64,000 bases of DNA from Stomorhina lunata (Eukaryota; Arthropoda; Insecta; Diptera; Rhiniidae), in assembly GCA_933228675.1 (NCBI GenBank), contig OW121741.1, forward strand, positions 60,324,863 through 60,388,862, in the 5' to 3' direction. The translations under genes were made by a program, and so were the position numbers. The notes under the pieces are model-generated. The model saw only the letters and a program-made list of their open reading frames with translations, did no database searches and had not been told where the DNA came from. Within the stretch, counting starts at the first letter, position 1; each line of letters begins with the position of its first letter. Of the stretch, positions 48,753 to 60,397 are shown piece after piece.

Positions 48753-51170
48753 ACAAGTAAGAGTGGTATATTCGGCTTTGCCGAATCTTGGACACCCTTC
48801 ACCAATGGTGTTCCAAAAGTACTTAATGTAATTCGTATCAATATTTGGTTATACTAGTATTATATGCAAAGAGTCTTTAAAATTAAGAGTCGGAAAACGA
48901 AAACCTTTTCGGTGGCGTCATCATCTAGAATAGTTATGCACCCAAAGGTTAGGTTGGGCAGGTGGCTGATGTCTAGGGAAGCTTCACTTGGGTTCTAAAG
49001 TGGTCCCTTTGTGAAAGATAATGATTACTAGACTACAAGTAGAGAATGCATATTTAAGCCAGCCAGTAGCTTCGAAATAAAGTAGACACATATTTTACGA
49101 ACATTTAATAAAGTTCGATAGACCAGATAAACCACGCAGAAAAGATGCTTCAAAATGTAGATGCCCTTAGATTTGCAATAGCACATCGATTTGATGAAGT
49201 TTAAGTATTCTGACATGCAACCCAAAAACGCTGTGCCCAGTGAGGGTTGTGCACTTTAATTCGTACGAATTATCCAACTAGTAAAAGTTCTTGATTAGTT
49301 ATGTAAAACTCTGAAGTTAGCGGACTGATTTAGGTCAAAGCTTTAACAATGATTGTCAATGTATACAAGCCTTAAAATTATAGGGTATACTCTCTTAGTT
49401 TTAGATACATACGTGAAATATATAGCTTTTGAATGGATGGTTATCAGCTTTGTCGGAAAAGTTTACTTATTAATTTGAAGTTAGTTAATTAATTAAAATG
49501 AACACTTCATCAATAATATTTGGAATGTATAGTTCTTTCGATCTGTCCGATGGATGTTTGGAAAGTTTTGCTCTAGTTCTTTGTGCAATTTTAATGTGAT
49601 TTAATTTATCAGCATTAAATCGATTCCCGGTCGGGTTTATATGGGAGATTTCACTAAATGTGAATAGAGCTCGCCCATTTTCAATATCGAACTTTTCAAG
49701 AGATCAGAAATACTTTTGTCAAATGTTGTCCCTCTAGAAAGTTTATTTTAGGCGCTATTGTCCTGAATATCAATATTGTACAACGTCTTTATACTAAATG
49801 TCATCATCGTATCTATTATAATTTGTGATTTATTAGCTACTAAGAGATTGCCTTAGGCGAAGTTATACGGGATCAATTGTCAAACGTGAACGGATTTCTC
49901 CCAATTGACTCCCAATTGACAGACACAAAATTAAGATAAATGCAGTGTGTCTGTCTGCTAAAACCAGATTTGTGGAGCTCCTGAATTGTCCCACCCTGAA
50001 TTTCAACATTGTCGATCAAAACACCATCGCTTAAACGCTAAATTATATCTACCACAAATTACAGAATGCATCAGGATTTAGATAATCCCCTGCGAAGGAC
50101 GCTATTAAACTTCATCAAAATAAACATCTGAGATATCGACAAAACAGGAGCTCCAAAAACTTGACTACAACAGAAAAAAGGACAGTCAGGTAGACGGACG
50201 GACAAACAAACAGACGGACGGACGGGCAAACAAACAGACGGACAGACGGACGGAGGTCGCGAAATCGATTCTTGTGCCGATTTTGAGTTGATCGGTACAA
50301 TTTGAATGGTATTCATAATCAGATTTGTGGAGTTCCTCCCATAAAGAACGATGTCAAATTTCATCACAATCGGTCCATAAACACCTGAGATATCGCTGAA
50401 ACAATACTTACAAAATGTAAACAAAATTTTTTAGACACGTACTTTGGGCAATTTGCTGTACATCAAATGTAGTGTTATGGCGATATCTCAATTGTTTATA
50501 GACCGCTTTTGATAAAATTTAATAACGTGCTTGGTGGGGGAATTTCCTAAAATCTGATATAAAATTTATGTAGGTCCGTACTAAAGGAGGATAGTTTTTC
50601 CTATTTCTGCATTTAATTTTTTCAACAAACATTCTCTAATGTGTACTTTGGGCAATTTGCGATACATCAAATTCAGTGTTTTGGCGATATCTCAGTTGTT
50701 TATGGACCGATTTTAATAAAATTTTACAGAGTGCTTTGGGAAAATATTTCCTACAAGCTGATATATAACATATTATCACATGTACACCAGGAGTATCTTT
50801 TTTCTCTTGTTATTTAAAAGTGTGTTTCAATCAAAAATTTTCAAATTATCGTCTAATTTTTGGTATTTTTTCGATATTTTCGGTGTTTATAAACCGATTT
50901 TAATGATTTTAATAGCGTTCATTGCGGGAGAATTTCCTAAAATCTGATATATAATTTATGTAAGTCCATCCTCCAGGGGCTTCAGAAACTTGATTTCAAC
51001 AGACAGACAGACAGACGGACGGACAGACAGACAGACAGACGGACATCGCTTAATCGATTCTGAGTCGATCGGTATAATTTTTATGGGGTCTACGATCACT
51101 AATAAAAAAATTACAAACGGAATCACAAACTTATAATACCCTTTCACCTATTGGTGAAGGGTATAAAAAG
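48753..51170 (+). mobile_element. Helitron-like family C element (complete, about 2.4 kb)
   Basis: Starts ACAAGTAAGAGTGGTATATT with the TTCGGCTTTGCCGAA palindrome. It carries internal repeats of the GCGATATCTCAG...GACAGACGGACGG type at about 50,160-50,250 and 51,000-51,050. It ends CGATTCTGAGTCGATCGG, CCTATTGGTGAAGGG and TATAAAAAG. The two flanks belong to one interrupted LINE ORF1. It has no coding capacity for a helicase, so it is non-autonomous. Confidence 0.8.
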
Positions 51171-51887
51171 GTATTTTTAGTGGATTGGAAAAAACGGAAG
51201 AATTCAACGTCAATTTTTTGACACTCACTGCAGCACCATTTCAAGCCTTTAATGTTATGAACAGATTCAGCAACAAGTATTTTCAGTCCACTACACTTAT
51301 GTATAATGGCAAAGACCATGACATAGCCAGCAACTTATCATTCTCTCATCGTCATCAGATATTGAACAATTTTTGCTAATGAATTTATATTTTGATTCGC
51401 TCATAGTGTAAGTTTAAAAAAGCGAATTAACAAATTTAAATCGTTACCTTATTTAATTGAACGGGAGTGTAAGACAATTAAGAAATTTAAAATTAACGGC
51501 ACAATTAGTTTGAGAAATTGCAATTTGTAAGCAATGAATTTTAAACTGAAGTATTTCTTAAACTGTGACAGTTGGTTAAATTGAGCTCGTTTTGATGTTT
51601 GTTGTTGTTTTTATTTAATTCTCTGTTTTGATATATTTTGGTTTAGTTATGTATTTTTTTAGATGATTGTTGTTGTTGTTTTAGGATTTGTGTGAAAATA
51701 AATGTATGTTATTGAAAGCAAACACTAATTTTTGATTTGTTTTGAATGCAGTTACTCAGTCATTTATCACAGACAGAAACGTCATTTATCACAGACAGAA
51801 ACACAATTATTTTTTCACAATTCTAAAGCGGGTTCAAATAACAAAAAATATTAAAAAGCGGGAGCCTTGACAAAAAATACGTGCGAT

Positions 51888-52297
51888 CACAAACAGTGTT
51901 ACCGTATATAAAAGCAGTATTTGTTTTAAATTTCATGAAAAAATATTGATTTTTGTGGCCAATATATCAATTCTGGGAAGTGGGACCTATTGGAGGTACC
52001 ATAAATAATGGACCGATTTTGACGAATTTCAATAGCCATGGTCCCATTATCAAAAAAAATTATCTGTGCCAAATTTCATTAAATTATCTTTATTAAATTG
52101 CGACTTGTAGTTTGATTACAAGGTTTACATGGGGGTCCAGCCAGCCAGCCAGACGGACGGACATCGCTAAATCGACTCAGAAAGTGATTCTAAGCTTATA
52201 AGTAAACTAAAAGATGGGTCTAAGACAAATATTTCTATGCGTTACATACATCAGCACAAACTTACAATACCCTTTACACCTATGGTGGTGAAGGGTA
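51888..52297 (+). mobile_element. Helitron-like family A element, right part of a split copy
   Basis: Resumes the family A sequence left at 40,884: AGCAGTATTTGTTTTAAATT, TCTGGGAAGTGGGACC, CAGACGGACGGACATCGC, CGACTCAGAAAGTGATTC and the CACCTATGGTGG hairpin before GGGTATAAAAA. Confidence 0.8.
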
Positions 52298-52612
52298 TAA
52301 AAACTCTACACAACGTTAGTATTTTAATTTAAAGCATACCCAACAAACCAATTTAGAAGCAAATTTTAAATTAGTTGTAGAAAAAACTTATCATACGAGA
52401 TTTCCTACAACCTTTTTCAAGCATGTTTAATAAATGCTTAGAATGATAACCATTTATCAAATATGATGAAATTTATTCTCTTCTTTTTGCATAGTTTTTA
52501 CATTTTGGTTTTTTGTTATTTTTGTAATATTTAGGTTGAAATCTTTCAAATACAATTGAGAAACCATAATAATTTTTTTTATTTAGTAATTAAATGGACA
52601 TTAAAAAGTTTT
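52298..52612. other. AT-rich stretch, nothing recognised
   Basis: No coding frame, repeat end or RNA signal seen. Confidence 0.4.
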
Positions 52613-53816
52613 ACCAAACAAAAGGTTCTTTTCTACTTTTTTTAACAAAAGACTTTTTTCCATAGCAAGTTAGTTACATCTTTTTTCCCTTATTTGTGTA
52701 GTTTAGGGTGAACCTTATTTTATGAAAGTGCGCAATTAAAGCTTTACTCCCCCTAGAAATGTTCTAAGTAATACAGAAACATGCTACACATATTTTTTCC
52801 GCCCATAAAGTGCTAAACTTTTTGGAATAGGAAAAAAGGGAGTATTTTCGGTTTTACCCAAATTAAATTTTTAACTGCAATATAAAAGAGAACTAAAAAA
52901 GCTTTATTTTAAGTCATCAATAATAAAAATCCAAGAAATGGTTTCAAATATATTGCAATTTTTCTCAGAAAATGCATGTCCTTGACGATTCGCCTAAGGA
53001 TATGCAGCTAAAAAATTTATTTAAATCAGTTTTTAATTGTTTTTGAAAATTTTGTTTAAAAGATATTACAAATAATACATTTGCTTCTCAGTATCACAAA
53101 ACAAACAAATGGCAGATTAAAAACTAAAAAATGAGGTCCGTATTATTAACCGTTTTGCCGTACCTGTGATTTCAAATCAAAGAGTTCCGCGAAAATGTCA
53201 ATTTTTTGTTAATAACTTGAGTATATGCTTGTTAAACTGTACCAATGTTCAACATTAATAAAAGTAATAGTGAATATTTTTCCTCACACTATTTATACGT
53301 TTACATTATAAATAGTGTGAGGAAAAATATTCACTATTACTTTTATTAATGTTATTTTAATATTGTAAAAGTTGAACATTTTCATTCCCGGGGTCAAATT
53401 TCATAATATAGAGTTTTTTCATTTTCTATTGAAAAATGACAGAATATTTTGACCAAATTTGGTCAAAATGCTAAAATATAAAATACTGCATGTTTTTATG
53501 CTTCGTAAATTACTTCTAGGGGGAGCTATGGTTTAATTTCGTTGCATAACAAAAATTATTTTTTCATATTTTTAATTTTTTTCAAAAGTTACTTTTTCAC
53601 TTTTTTTTTAACAAAAGGTTCTTTTTCCAAAATAAAAGTGCTTATTTAAGGAGACTTTTAAGATTTAATGTGGTGATTTAGAGCACAAAGATTCACCTAC
53701 TGGTAAGTAGCTAACTTAAATATATTTCGCGGTTTATTGAGATTTTAAAGTGCGAAATAACAAAAAATTTAATTTCCCAAAAATTTTGAATGATGCAAAA
53801 AGAACCTTTTGTTCCG
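52613..53816. mobile_element. Inverted-repeat DNA element with central palindrome
   Basis: Outer inverted ends ACAAAAGGTTCTTTT (52,618) and AAAAAGAACCTTTTGT (53,797-53,812) enclose 1.2 kb. A second inverted pair is GCTTTACTCCCCCTAGAA (about 52,740) against TTCTAGGGGGAGCTATGG (about 53,513). A perfect palindrome lies at 53,251-53,353. Non-coding, with the form of a non-autonomous DNA transposon. Confidence 0.6.
53251..53353. repeat. Perfect 46-bp palindrome with 11-base loop
   Basis: The left arm (53,251-53,296) starts AACATTAATAAAAGTAATAG. The right arm (53,308-53,353) is its exact reverse complement over all 46 bases. The loop is ACGTTTACATT. It could form a long hairpin as RNA or DNA. Confidence 0.95.
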
Positions 53817-53839
53817 CGGCTCCACATTTATTCTCGCTA

Positions 53840-56079
53840 TAAATTTGTTTTAGGACATACTCCCTCAACACACACTATTAGATTTCATTAAAATCGGTAC
53901 ATAAACAAAAAATTGCAAAAAAAATCAAATAAAGTTTTCTCAAAAATTTTGAATTTGGCAATTTGCAATACATCAATTTTACTATTTTAACCATACCTTA
54001 GATGTTTGTAGACCAATATTCCTGAAATTCAATAAATATCTTCTCGGAAGAATTTCCTAAAGTCTGATATATAATTTATGTGGGCCTATAGTCAAAGAAA
54101 ATTGTTTTTCTTATTTTTCTATTGTATTTGTTAAATGAGCAGTTTCGACAATTTGGGGAACATCCAATGTAGTGTTTTGGCAATATTTCAGTTGTTTAAG
54201 GGCCGATTTTGATGAAATTTAACAGAGAACTTCGAGGATTTCCTATAATTAGATATATAATTTGTAAAGGCTAGTCCATCATGAGTATGGGTTTTCTTTT
54301 CTTTCAGAAATGTACTTTTCAATGAGAAATTTAATATGTCACACATAAATTTTGATATTTAACCGATTTTGATGAAATTTAATAACGTGCTGAGTAGGAA
54401 AATTTCATAAAATCTGATATACAATTTATGTCGATACACTCTCTAGCAATTTCAGGAATATTGGTCTATAACCACCTAATTTATGGTTGAAATAGTAAAA
54501 TCGATGTATTCCAAATTGCCAAATTCAAAATTTTTGAGAAAACTTTATATAATTTTTTTGCAATTTCTCAGGTGTTTATTGACCGATTTTAATGAAATTT
54601 AATAGTGTGTGTTGTGGGAGTATGTCCTATAATTTATGTCGGTATATTTTCGAGGGGCTTCACAAACCTGATTTCAGTAGACCGATATACTTTATACTCA
54701 TATATCTAAAATCAGTAGTCTGACTTTTAAACATTGCAAAGGAAATATATTTATGTATGATGAGCCTGTATAATTCAATATCAGATTTTAGGAAATTTTC
54801 CTACTCAGTACGCTATAGAATTTGATAAAAATCGGTCCACAAACACCTGGAATATCTCCAAAACCCTACAAACGATGTACAATCGATGAAAATTTCCGAA
54901 AATGCGATATAAAATTAAAAATATAGTTTTCGGCAATTTGCGGAACAGTGAGTTTTATGTTTTACTGATATCTCCTGTATTTATTTTTATTCTAAGACAT
55001 GATATATAATTTCATGTCAGTATTTCCTCCAGGAACTCCACAAACTGCATATGACATGAATTTGTGGTCTGACATTCGAACATTGTGAAACCATTATATC
55101 ATACAAACATTTTTTAACAAAATACGATAGAACTTTTGTCACTTTTTGTATTGAATTGTTGTATATCGATGAGGATTTCTAGGACTTACACATACAATAA
55201 TTTAGTTAAATTGTCAGCCTAAAATCTTTTTAAAAATTTATTTTGCACATACATCTAAACCTAATAAACTCTGAAATGGTTCGATAAAAGATAACTTTCA
55301 AATATTGTTCAGGAAGAATCGGTCTACTTACTTAGGAGATGGACTTGGTTAACCACTAACTTTTTAATATAGTTCTGATATATGCACATTAAAAATGCAT
55401 GTATGAAATATAGTTTGGATACTAAGGCTAGAATAATACTTCTCAAATGTTATCGTTTACGTATTCATCTTAATAAGTCCAATAACTTTAAAGTTATAAC
55501 TATTTAAGTACTTTACCGATATAGATATTTTACGTTAGTAACCATAAGTTTTTCTAGTATAGGTCTGATATCTATTCGAAAGTTTTATGTCTCATTAATT
55601 CCGTATACCCTAACATTCTAAGGCTTGTATATATTGACCAAAGGTTATTTCTAAATCGGTCCGCTTAGAGTTTTAGATAACTAACCAAGAATTGTTTTTA
55701 TAACTGTCATACGTAATTAATGAATTCAATCATATGTATATAAAGAAGGAACAATATTTACCAAATATTATTGAAAAGGGACTCAAAGGTTTTCTGTGTT
55801 CACGAATCACAAACTATATATATGTAAAAAATGTGTATATAGATACTTAAACCGCAATATAAGCCAAGGTAATTAAAAAATTATTTTATACCGATGCATA
55901 GCGATATGGTTTATACATCGGTCTTAACAACATCAGAATATATCTACACTTGAAAAGCCTTAATAATTGCAACGACCTTGAACTGATCAGCAAATCCATC
56001 AACCATTTCATAACATTGAAACACCATTGGTGAAGGGTATATAAGATTCGGCAAAGCCGAATATAACACTCTTACTTGT
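53840..56079 (-). mobile_element. Helitron-like family C element, degenerate
   Basis: On the minus strand it starts ACAAGTAAGAGTGTTATATT with TTCGGC...GCCGAA (56,050-56,079) and then scattered family C phrases (CGATTTTAATGAAATTTAAT, TCCTAAAATCTGATATATAA). An inverted pair lies inside: 53,840-54,050 against 54,470-54,660. Substantially diverged from the other copies. Confidence 0.6.
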
Positions 56080-57073
56080 TTTATTTATTTTCATAGTAAC
56101 AATTCAACAAGCGATACGACAAACATTTTTTGAGTGCTTTGAATTTACAAGAAAAAATGTTCATTTTTCAGTGATTGATTGAAGACTAAATGAAAGAGCG
56201 TAAGAATGCGTGTGAAGAGCGTAAGAATATGTGTGATTTTAGAATGCTCAATTCAGTTCGAGCTGGCGACCATTGCTTTAAAACTTGTTCAGTTTGGTCT
56301 AAGTTCTAAGTTTGTGCGAATGTATGTATGTAACACAAAGAAATACTCGTATTGGTCTAAAACGTTTCTGAGTCTAATATAACGATTGCGCCTGGATAGC
56401 TGGCTGGGTAATATCTAATCAAAGTAAAGGCTGCAATTTTTTTATGTAAAACATTTTGACAATCGAAAAATTCCTATGACAAATGATAGTGCTTAGTGTA
56501 TTTAAACCCCAAAACCGTTTGGCGCTGGTAGGTGTAACTTTAGAGTTATCACCTCTATGGATGAATGAAATCAAATATTTTCGAAGCATACCATCTCCAA
56601 TTTTCATGGAATTTCGTATATACGTTCTCCTAGCTCGTACAATTTTTAGAGTTCTTTAAAATTTTAAATTTTACTTTGGTTCAGATTTTATGGCTTTCAA
56701 AATTCGTTTTTTTCGAAAATTTTTTTTAAAACACCCACTTATATGTCTATAACTTTTGATACCGCTCAGATTTGCATGAAGCTTCTCTCATATTTCAGAG
56801 TAAGCTCTCTAGTTTTCTGTTCATATATAGGCCATATTGTATAGATATAAAGGCGACGAAAACAGGAATGTTCTATGAATGCCGAGCTCTACCGTGAGAT
56901 GAAACGAGAGCGAGTTAATCAGTCCGTGAAGTTCTATGTATATACTTAGTCCAACCTTCCGGAAAATATGACTTGTCGAGGTCATTTAAATATTTGTGGG
57001 ATGTGGAGTCTAATCTCTTTCCGTCGAGCCATTTCCAACTGCTAAATGTTGTTTGCATTGAAACTGACATATG
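55781..57073 (+). repeat. Tandem duplication, unit 1 (1,293 bp)
   Basis: Starts ACTCAAAGGTTTTCTGTG and ends GAAACTGACATATG. It includes the 5' end of the family C element (inverted) and AT-rich sequence. No coding frame I can assign. Confidence 0.95.
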
Positions 57074-58366
57074 ACTCAAAGGTTTTCTGTGTTCACGAAT
57101 CACAAACTATATATATGTAAAAAATGTGTATATAGATACTTAAACCGCAATATAAGCCAAGGTAATTAAAAAATTATTTTATACCGATGCATAGCGATAT
57201 GGTTTATACATCGGTCTTAACAACATCAGAATATATCTACACTTGAAAAGCCTTAATAATTGCAACGACCTTGAACTGATCAGCAAATCCATCAACCATT
57301 TCATAACATTGAAACACCATTGGTGAAGGGTATATAAGATTCGGCAAAGCCGAATATAACACTCTTACTTGTTTTATTTATTTTCATAGTAACAATTCAA
57401 CAAGCGATACGACAAACATTTTTTGAGTGCTTTGAATTTACAAGAAAAAATGTTCATTTTTCAGTGATTGATTGAAGACTAAATGAAAGAGCGTAAGAAT
57501 GCGTGTGAAGAGCGTAAGAATATGTGTGATTTTAGAATGCTCAATTCAGTTCGAGCTGGCGACCATTGCTTTAAAACTTGTTCAGTTTGGTCTAAGTTCT
57601 AAGTTTGTGCGAATGTATGTATGTAACACAAAGAAATACTCGTATTGGTCTAAAACGTTTCTGAGTCTAATATAACGATTGCGCCTGGATAGCTGGCTGG
57701 GTAATATCTAATCAAAGTAAAGGCTGCAATTTTTTTATGTAAAACATTTTGACAATCGAAAAATTCCTATGACAAATGATAGTGCTTAGTGTATTTAAAC
57801 CCCAAAACCGTTTGGCGCTGGTAGGTGTAACTTTAGAGTTATCACCTCTATGGATGAATGAAATCAAATATTTTCGAAGCATACCATCTCCAATTTTCAT
57901 GGAATTTCGTATATACGTTCTCCTAGCTCGTACAATTTTTAGAGTTCTTCAAAATTTTAAATTTTACTTTGGTTCAGATTTTATGGCGTTCAAAATTCGT
58001 TTTTTTCGAAAATTTTTTTTAAAACACCCACTTATATGCCTATAACTTTTGATACCGCTCAGATTTGCATGAAGCTTCTCTCATATTTCAGAGTAAGCTC
58101 TCTAGTTTTCTGTTCATATATAGGCCATATTGTATAGATATAAAGGCGACGAAAACAGGAATGTTCTATGAATGCCGAGCTCTACCGTGAGATGAAACGA
58201 GAGCGAGTTAATCAGTCCGTGAAGTTCTATGTATATACTTAGTCCAACCTTCCGGAAAATATGACTTGTCGAGGTCATTTAAATATTTGTGAGATGTGGA
58301 GTCTAATCTCTTTCCGTCGAGCCATTTCCAACTGCTAAATGTTGTTTGCATTGAAACTGACATATG
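57074..58366 (+). repeat. Tandem duplication, unit 2 (1,293 bp)
   Basis: Same length as unit 1. I noticed only about four substitutions (for example near 57,950, 57,988, 58,039 and 58,291), so the duplication is recent. Confidence 0.95.
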
Positions 58367-58600
58367 TTCACTTTTCAGGTTGAAATGAACTTTTTTAGTC
58401 AAATGCCGCCTTTTTTCTCATTTCATCTTTTATTCAATCTTCGTTTATTCGCACATCTATCCTTCTTTCGCGTTGATTCACTTCGAAAAAATATTATTGC
58501 TGTTGAACAACGCCAAACATTCCTAGAAAAATGTCAAACAGCTTTTGTGGTTAATTGTGGCGTCCAAGATCTTTCTCAACCGGGCGCCCTATTTGCTTTA
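58367..58600 (+). other. Open frame of unknown nature after a splice-acceptor-like site
   Basis: TTCACTTTTCAG at 58,367-58,378 looks like a splice acceptor and is followed by an open frame (MNFFSQMPPFFSFHLLFN...QRQTFLEKCQTAFVVNCGVQ). The frame runs without stop into (TA)n at 58,606. I do not recognise the protein. It could be a decayed exon or chance. Confidence 0.2.
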
Positions 58601-58603
58601 ACC

Positions 58604-58604
58604 G

Positions 58605-58660
<56 letters not shown>
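58604..58660. repeat. (TA)n microsatellite
   Basis: About 27 uninterrupted TA dinucleotides. Confidence 0.95.
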
Positions 58661-58664
<4 letters not shown>

Positions 58665-58808
58665 CCCCGATAACATTCCAATTGGAACAAGGGGTACTTC
58701 TCTCAGACAATGAGCTGTATTCGATTCTATTTTTAGACTCATTGAAAGGGACCTACGTTTTAACTCCGGCTCCGAACGGCAAATGCATTAGTTAGAGAAG
58801 TTTTACAT
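58661..58808. other. Short GC-richer block, probably repeat-derived
   Basis: Contains AGACTCATTGAAAGGGACCT and TTTTAACTCCGGCTCCGAAC. It looks like the end of a dispersed repeat but I cannot name it. It is the left flank of the LTR element that follows. Confidence 0.3.
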
Positions 58809-58813
58809 AGCCC

Positions 58814-59031
58814 TGTAGCGTCTTTAATGTCTTTAAATTTACTTTATAAATATTCTACTTGTTATAAAATTTTATATTATTATTATTTTTTGTTTTGTAT
58901 AGATTTCTATCATTTTTGTGTTATAAAAAATTTGATGTTTAATATTATAATTTCTAAAATAAAAACTCAATTAATTTTTATAAAATAATAAATATTTAAA
59001 TAAAAAATATAATAATAAAAATATCACTAAA
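58814..59031 (+). repeat. 5' LTR
   Basis: Starts TGTAGCGTCTTTAATG and ends ATATCACTAAA. It matches the 3' LTR over its full length. Followed directly by the putative primer binding site TTGGCGATCCTGCA (59,032-59,045). Confidence 0.95.
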
Positions 59032-59507
59032 TTGGCGATCCTGCAAATTGAACCTAATAAACTTGAAGGAAATTATTACAAATTAAACATTCATCTTTAA
59101 GAAGGCGAACAATTTATAAAACCTTAACAACTAAAAGATTAGAAATCTTAATAAAATCTCTACTTATATATGTATATATCAGTGTTTCCATATACATACA
59201 TATCCCTTATCTACATCTTTTCAAATAAAAAAATAACTTCAATCAATTTACATTTTTGAAAACAATTAAGTTTGGAAACTGAAATCTTAAAAAAGGAATT
59301 TTGAACTACGCCAAGGATTCAATACAAACTATTGTTACCATCAATCAAAAATTAGATAAAATCCCTGGAATTATTAAGACGACCACTAGTCCGATAAGTA
59401 CTCATAATAAATAAAATAATTAAATTAGATTTAAGAATTTTTTTTTATTTAAAACAAACTTATCTTAATTTGTAACTTCTCTCAGAAAATACATATATAA
59501 TTATAAA
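59032..59507 (+). other. Leader with primer binding site
   Basis: TGGCGATCCTGC at the LTR edge would pair with a tRNA 3' end; I cannot name the tRNA. The rest is AT-rich, untranslated leader before the gag ATG. Confidence 0.6.
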
Positions 59508-60386
59508 ATGGTTTTAACACGGTCTCAGAGTACTAATCAAGACGCATTTCATGATGCTTTTGCATCACAACCTTCAACTTCTCATAGTACCGCTGAAAAT
59601 ACCACAAACATCAATACGAATGCAACATTAATTAATTTAAAACTTCCACCATTTTGGACGTCGTGTCCAATGGCATGGTTTATACAGATAGATATGATAT
59701 TTCAACTTCACAATATAGAAGAAGATAATTTGAAATATCAGTACGTAATCACTTCATTATCACAAGATACTATTTTAAAAATTTTAGACGTAATACAAAA
59801 TCCACCTAATACTAATAAATATCAATCTGTTAAAACAACGCTTTGCGAAAGATTTTCTCTTAACAATGAAACTAGATTCGAAGAAATAATTTCCGATACT
59901 AAATTAGGTGACAAAAAACCATCTGAATTATTTCGAGAGCTTACAATATTAGCTACACCACTTTCTTTTGTTTCTCGAGAATTAATTTTTAAATTATGGC
60001 AAAGAAAATTACCTCAAAATGTACAAATACACATTACGTCTTCATGTTTACAATCGATTGATGAAATAGTAGTCTTAGCTGACAAAATTCATCAAATGCA
60101 CAATTCCAGTATATCCACCATAAACTCTATCCAACCTTCAAATGATTTATTACAAAATGTAGCAGGAATAACTTCCATTTTAGCTGACAGTATAAATCAA
60201 TTGAACTTAAATATTGCAAAACTCAACGAAAACAAAAAATATAATTCTTTTAAATACAATAATTTCCAAAAACAAAATATAAACAATAATATATGCTGGT
60301 ATCATTCTCGATTTGGTAATAAAGCTCTCAAATGTGAAAGATCATGTAAATTTTTTAAAAATTTTCAAACACAATCTTTAAACTAA
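59508..60386 (+). CDS. gag: Gag with CHCC zinc box (CsRn1 group)
   Basis: A 292-residue gag that would assemble the particle and bind the RNA. After a low-complexity Ser/Thr-rich start, the capsid-like part includes [20 protein letters not shown] (about residues 47-66) and [17 protein letters not shown] (about 133-149), alignable with the gag at 31-32 kb. The C-terminal box [18 protein letters not shown] is Cys-x2-His-x9-Cys-x3-Cys (CHCC). The ATG at 59,508 is the first in frame after the leader. The stop at 60,384-60,386 overlaps the pol frame, which opens at 60,359. Frame fully open. Confidence 0.9.
   Translation: MVLTRSQSTNQDAFHDAFASQPSTSHSTAENTTNINTNATLINLKLPPFWTSCPMAWFIQIDMIFQLHNIEEDNLKYQYVITSLSQDTILKILDVIQNPPNTNKYQSVKTTLCERFSLNNETRFEEIISDTKLGDKKPSELFRELTILATPLSFVSRELIFKLWQRKLPQNVQIHITSSCLQSIDEIVVLADKIHQMHNSSISTINSIQPSNDLLQNVAGITSILADSINQLNLNIAKLNENKKYNSFKYNNFQKQNINNNICWYHSRFGNKALKCERSCKFFKNFQTQSLN
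60359..60365 (+). promoter_or_regulatory. Candidate -1 frameshift heptamer (gag to pol)
   Basis: In the gag frame the bases read A AAT TTT. This heptamer starts exactly at the first codon of the open pol frame, since the preceding codon in that frame is TAA at 60,356. The same heptamer occurs at 4,031. An alternative is re-initiation at the pol ATG at 60,398, twelve bases after the gag stop. Confidence 0.6.
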
Positions 60387-60397
60387 ATAATCCCATT

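Larger units (their letters stand above)
42737..51404 (-). pseudogene. ORF1 of the nested LINE, in three pieces
   Basis: Piece 1 (51,404 to about 51,171) starts MSESKYKFISK and has a PHD-like zinc finger (CWLCHGLCH, HKCSGL, GLKWCCSEC) with a one-base shift inside. Piece 2 (48,752-48,497) reads LKNKLSALSSELDVCGNLFE and a basic stretch PPKRRKSARNKNK. Piece 3 (43,196-42,737) holds a conserved RNA-binding-like region (LIVIPSNKYIFVLRLACDTT, VEDVKYYLNSKL) to the stop just before ORF2. Pieces 1 and 2 meet in frame once the Helitron-like copy is taken out, and pieces 2 and 3 meet exactly at the 9-bp duplication of the Foldback-like element. The ORF1 stop overlaps the ORF2 start by four bases. Confidence 0.8.
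40885..51887 (-). mobile_element. Minus-strand LINE (CR1/Jockey group), split by two insertions
   Basis: The 3' end with an (AAAT)n tail lies at 40,885-40,910. ORF2 lies at about 41,000-42,740. ORF1 begins at 51,404 and is interrupted by a Helitron-like element (48,753-51,170) and a Foldback-like element (43,197-48,496). The 5' UTR would be about 51,405-51,887. ACAGTG-starting sequence flanks both ends (40,868 and about 51,890) and may be a diverged target duplication. Confidence 0.75.

Noticed and set aside
51185..51379. Plus-strand open frame as a host exon
   Set aside because: The minus strand of this interval encodes the zinc-finger part of a LINE ORF1, which explains it better.
58364..58660. 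Host gene ending in a Tyr-Ile repeat
   Set aside because: The end is (TA)n; the part before it matches nothing I know and is kept only as a low-confidence open frame.
58661..58808. Third LTR or solo LTR left of the 58.8 kb element
   Set aside because: No second copy in the window and no terminal motif; it is simply flank.
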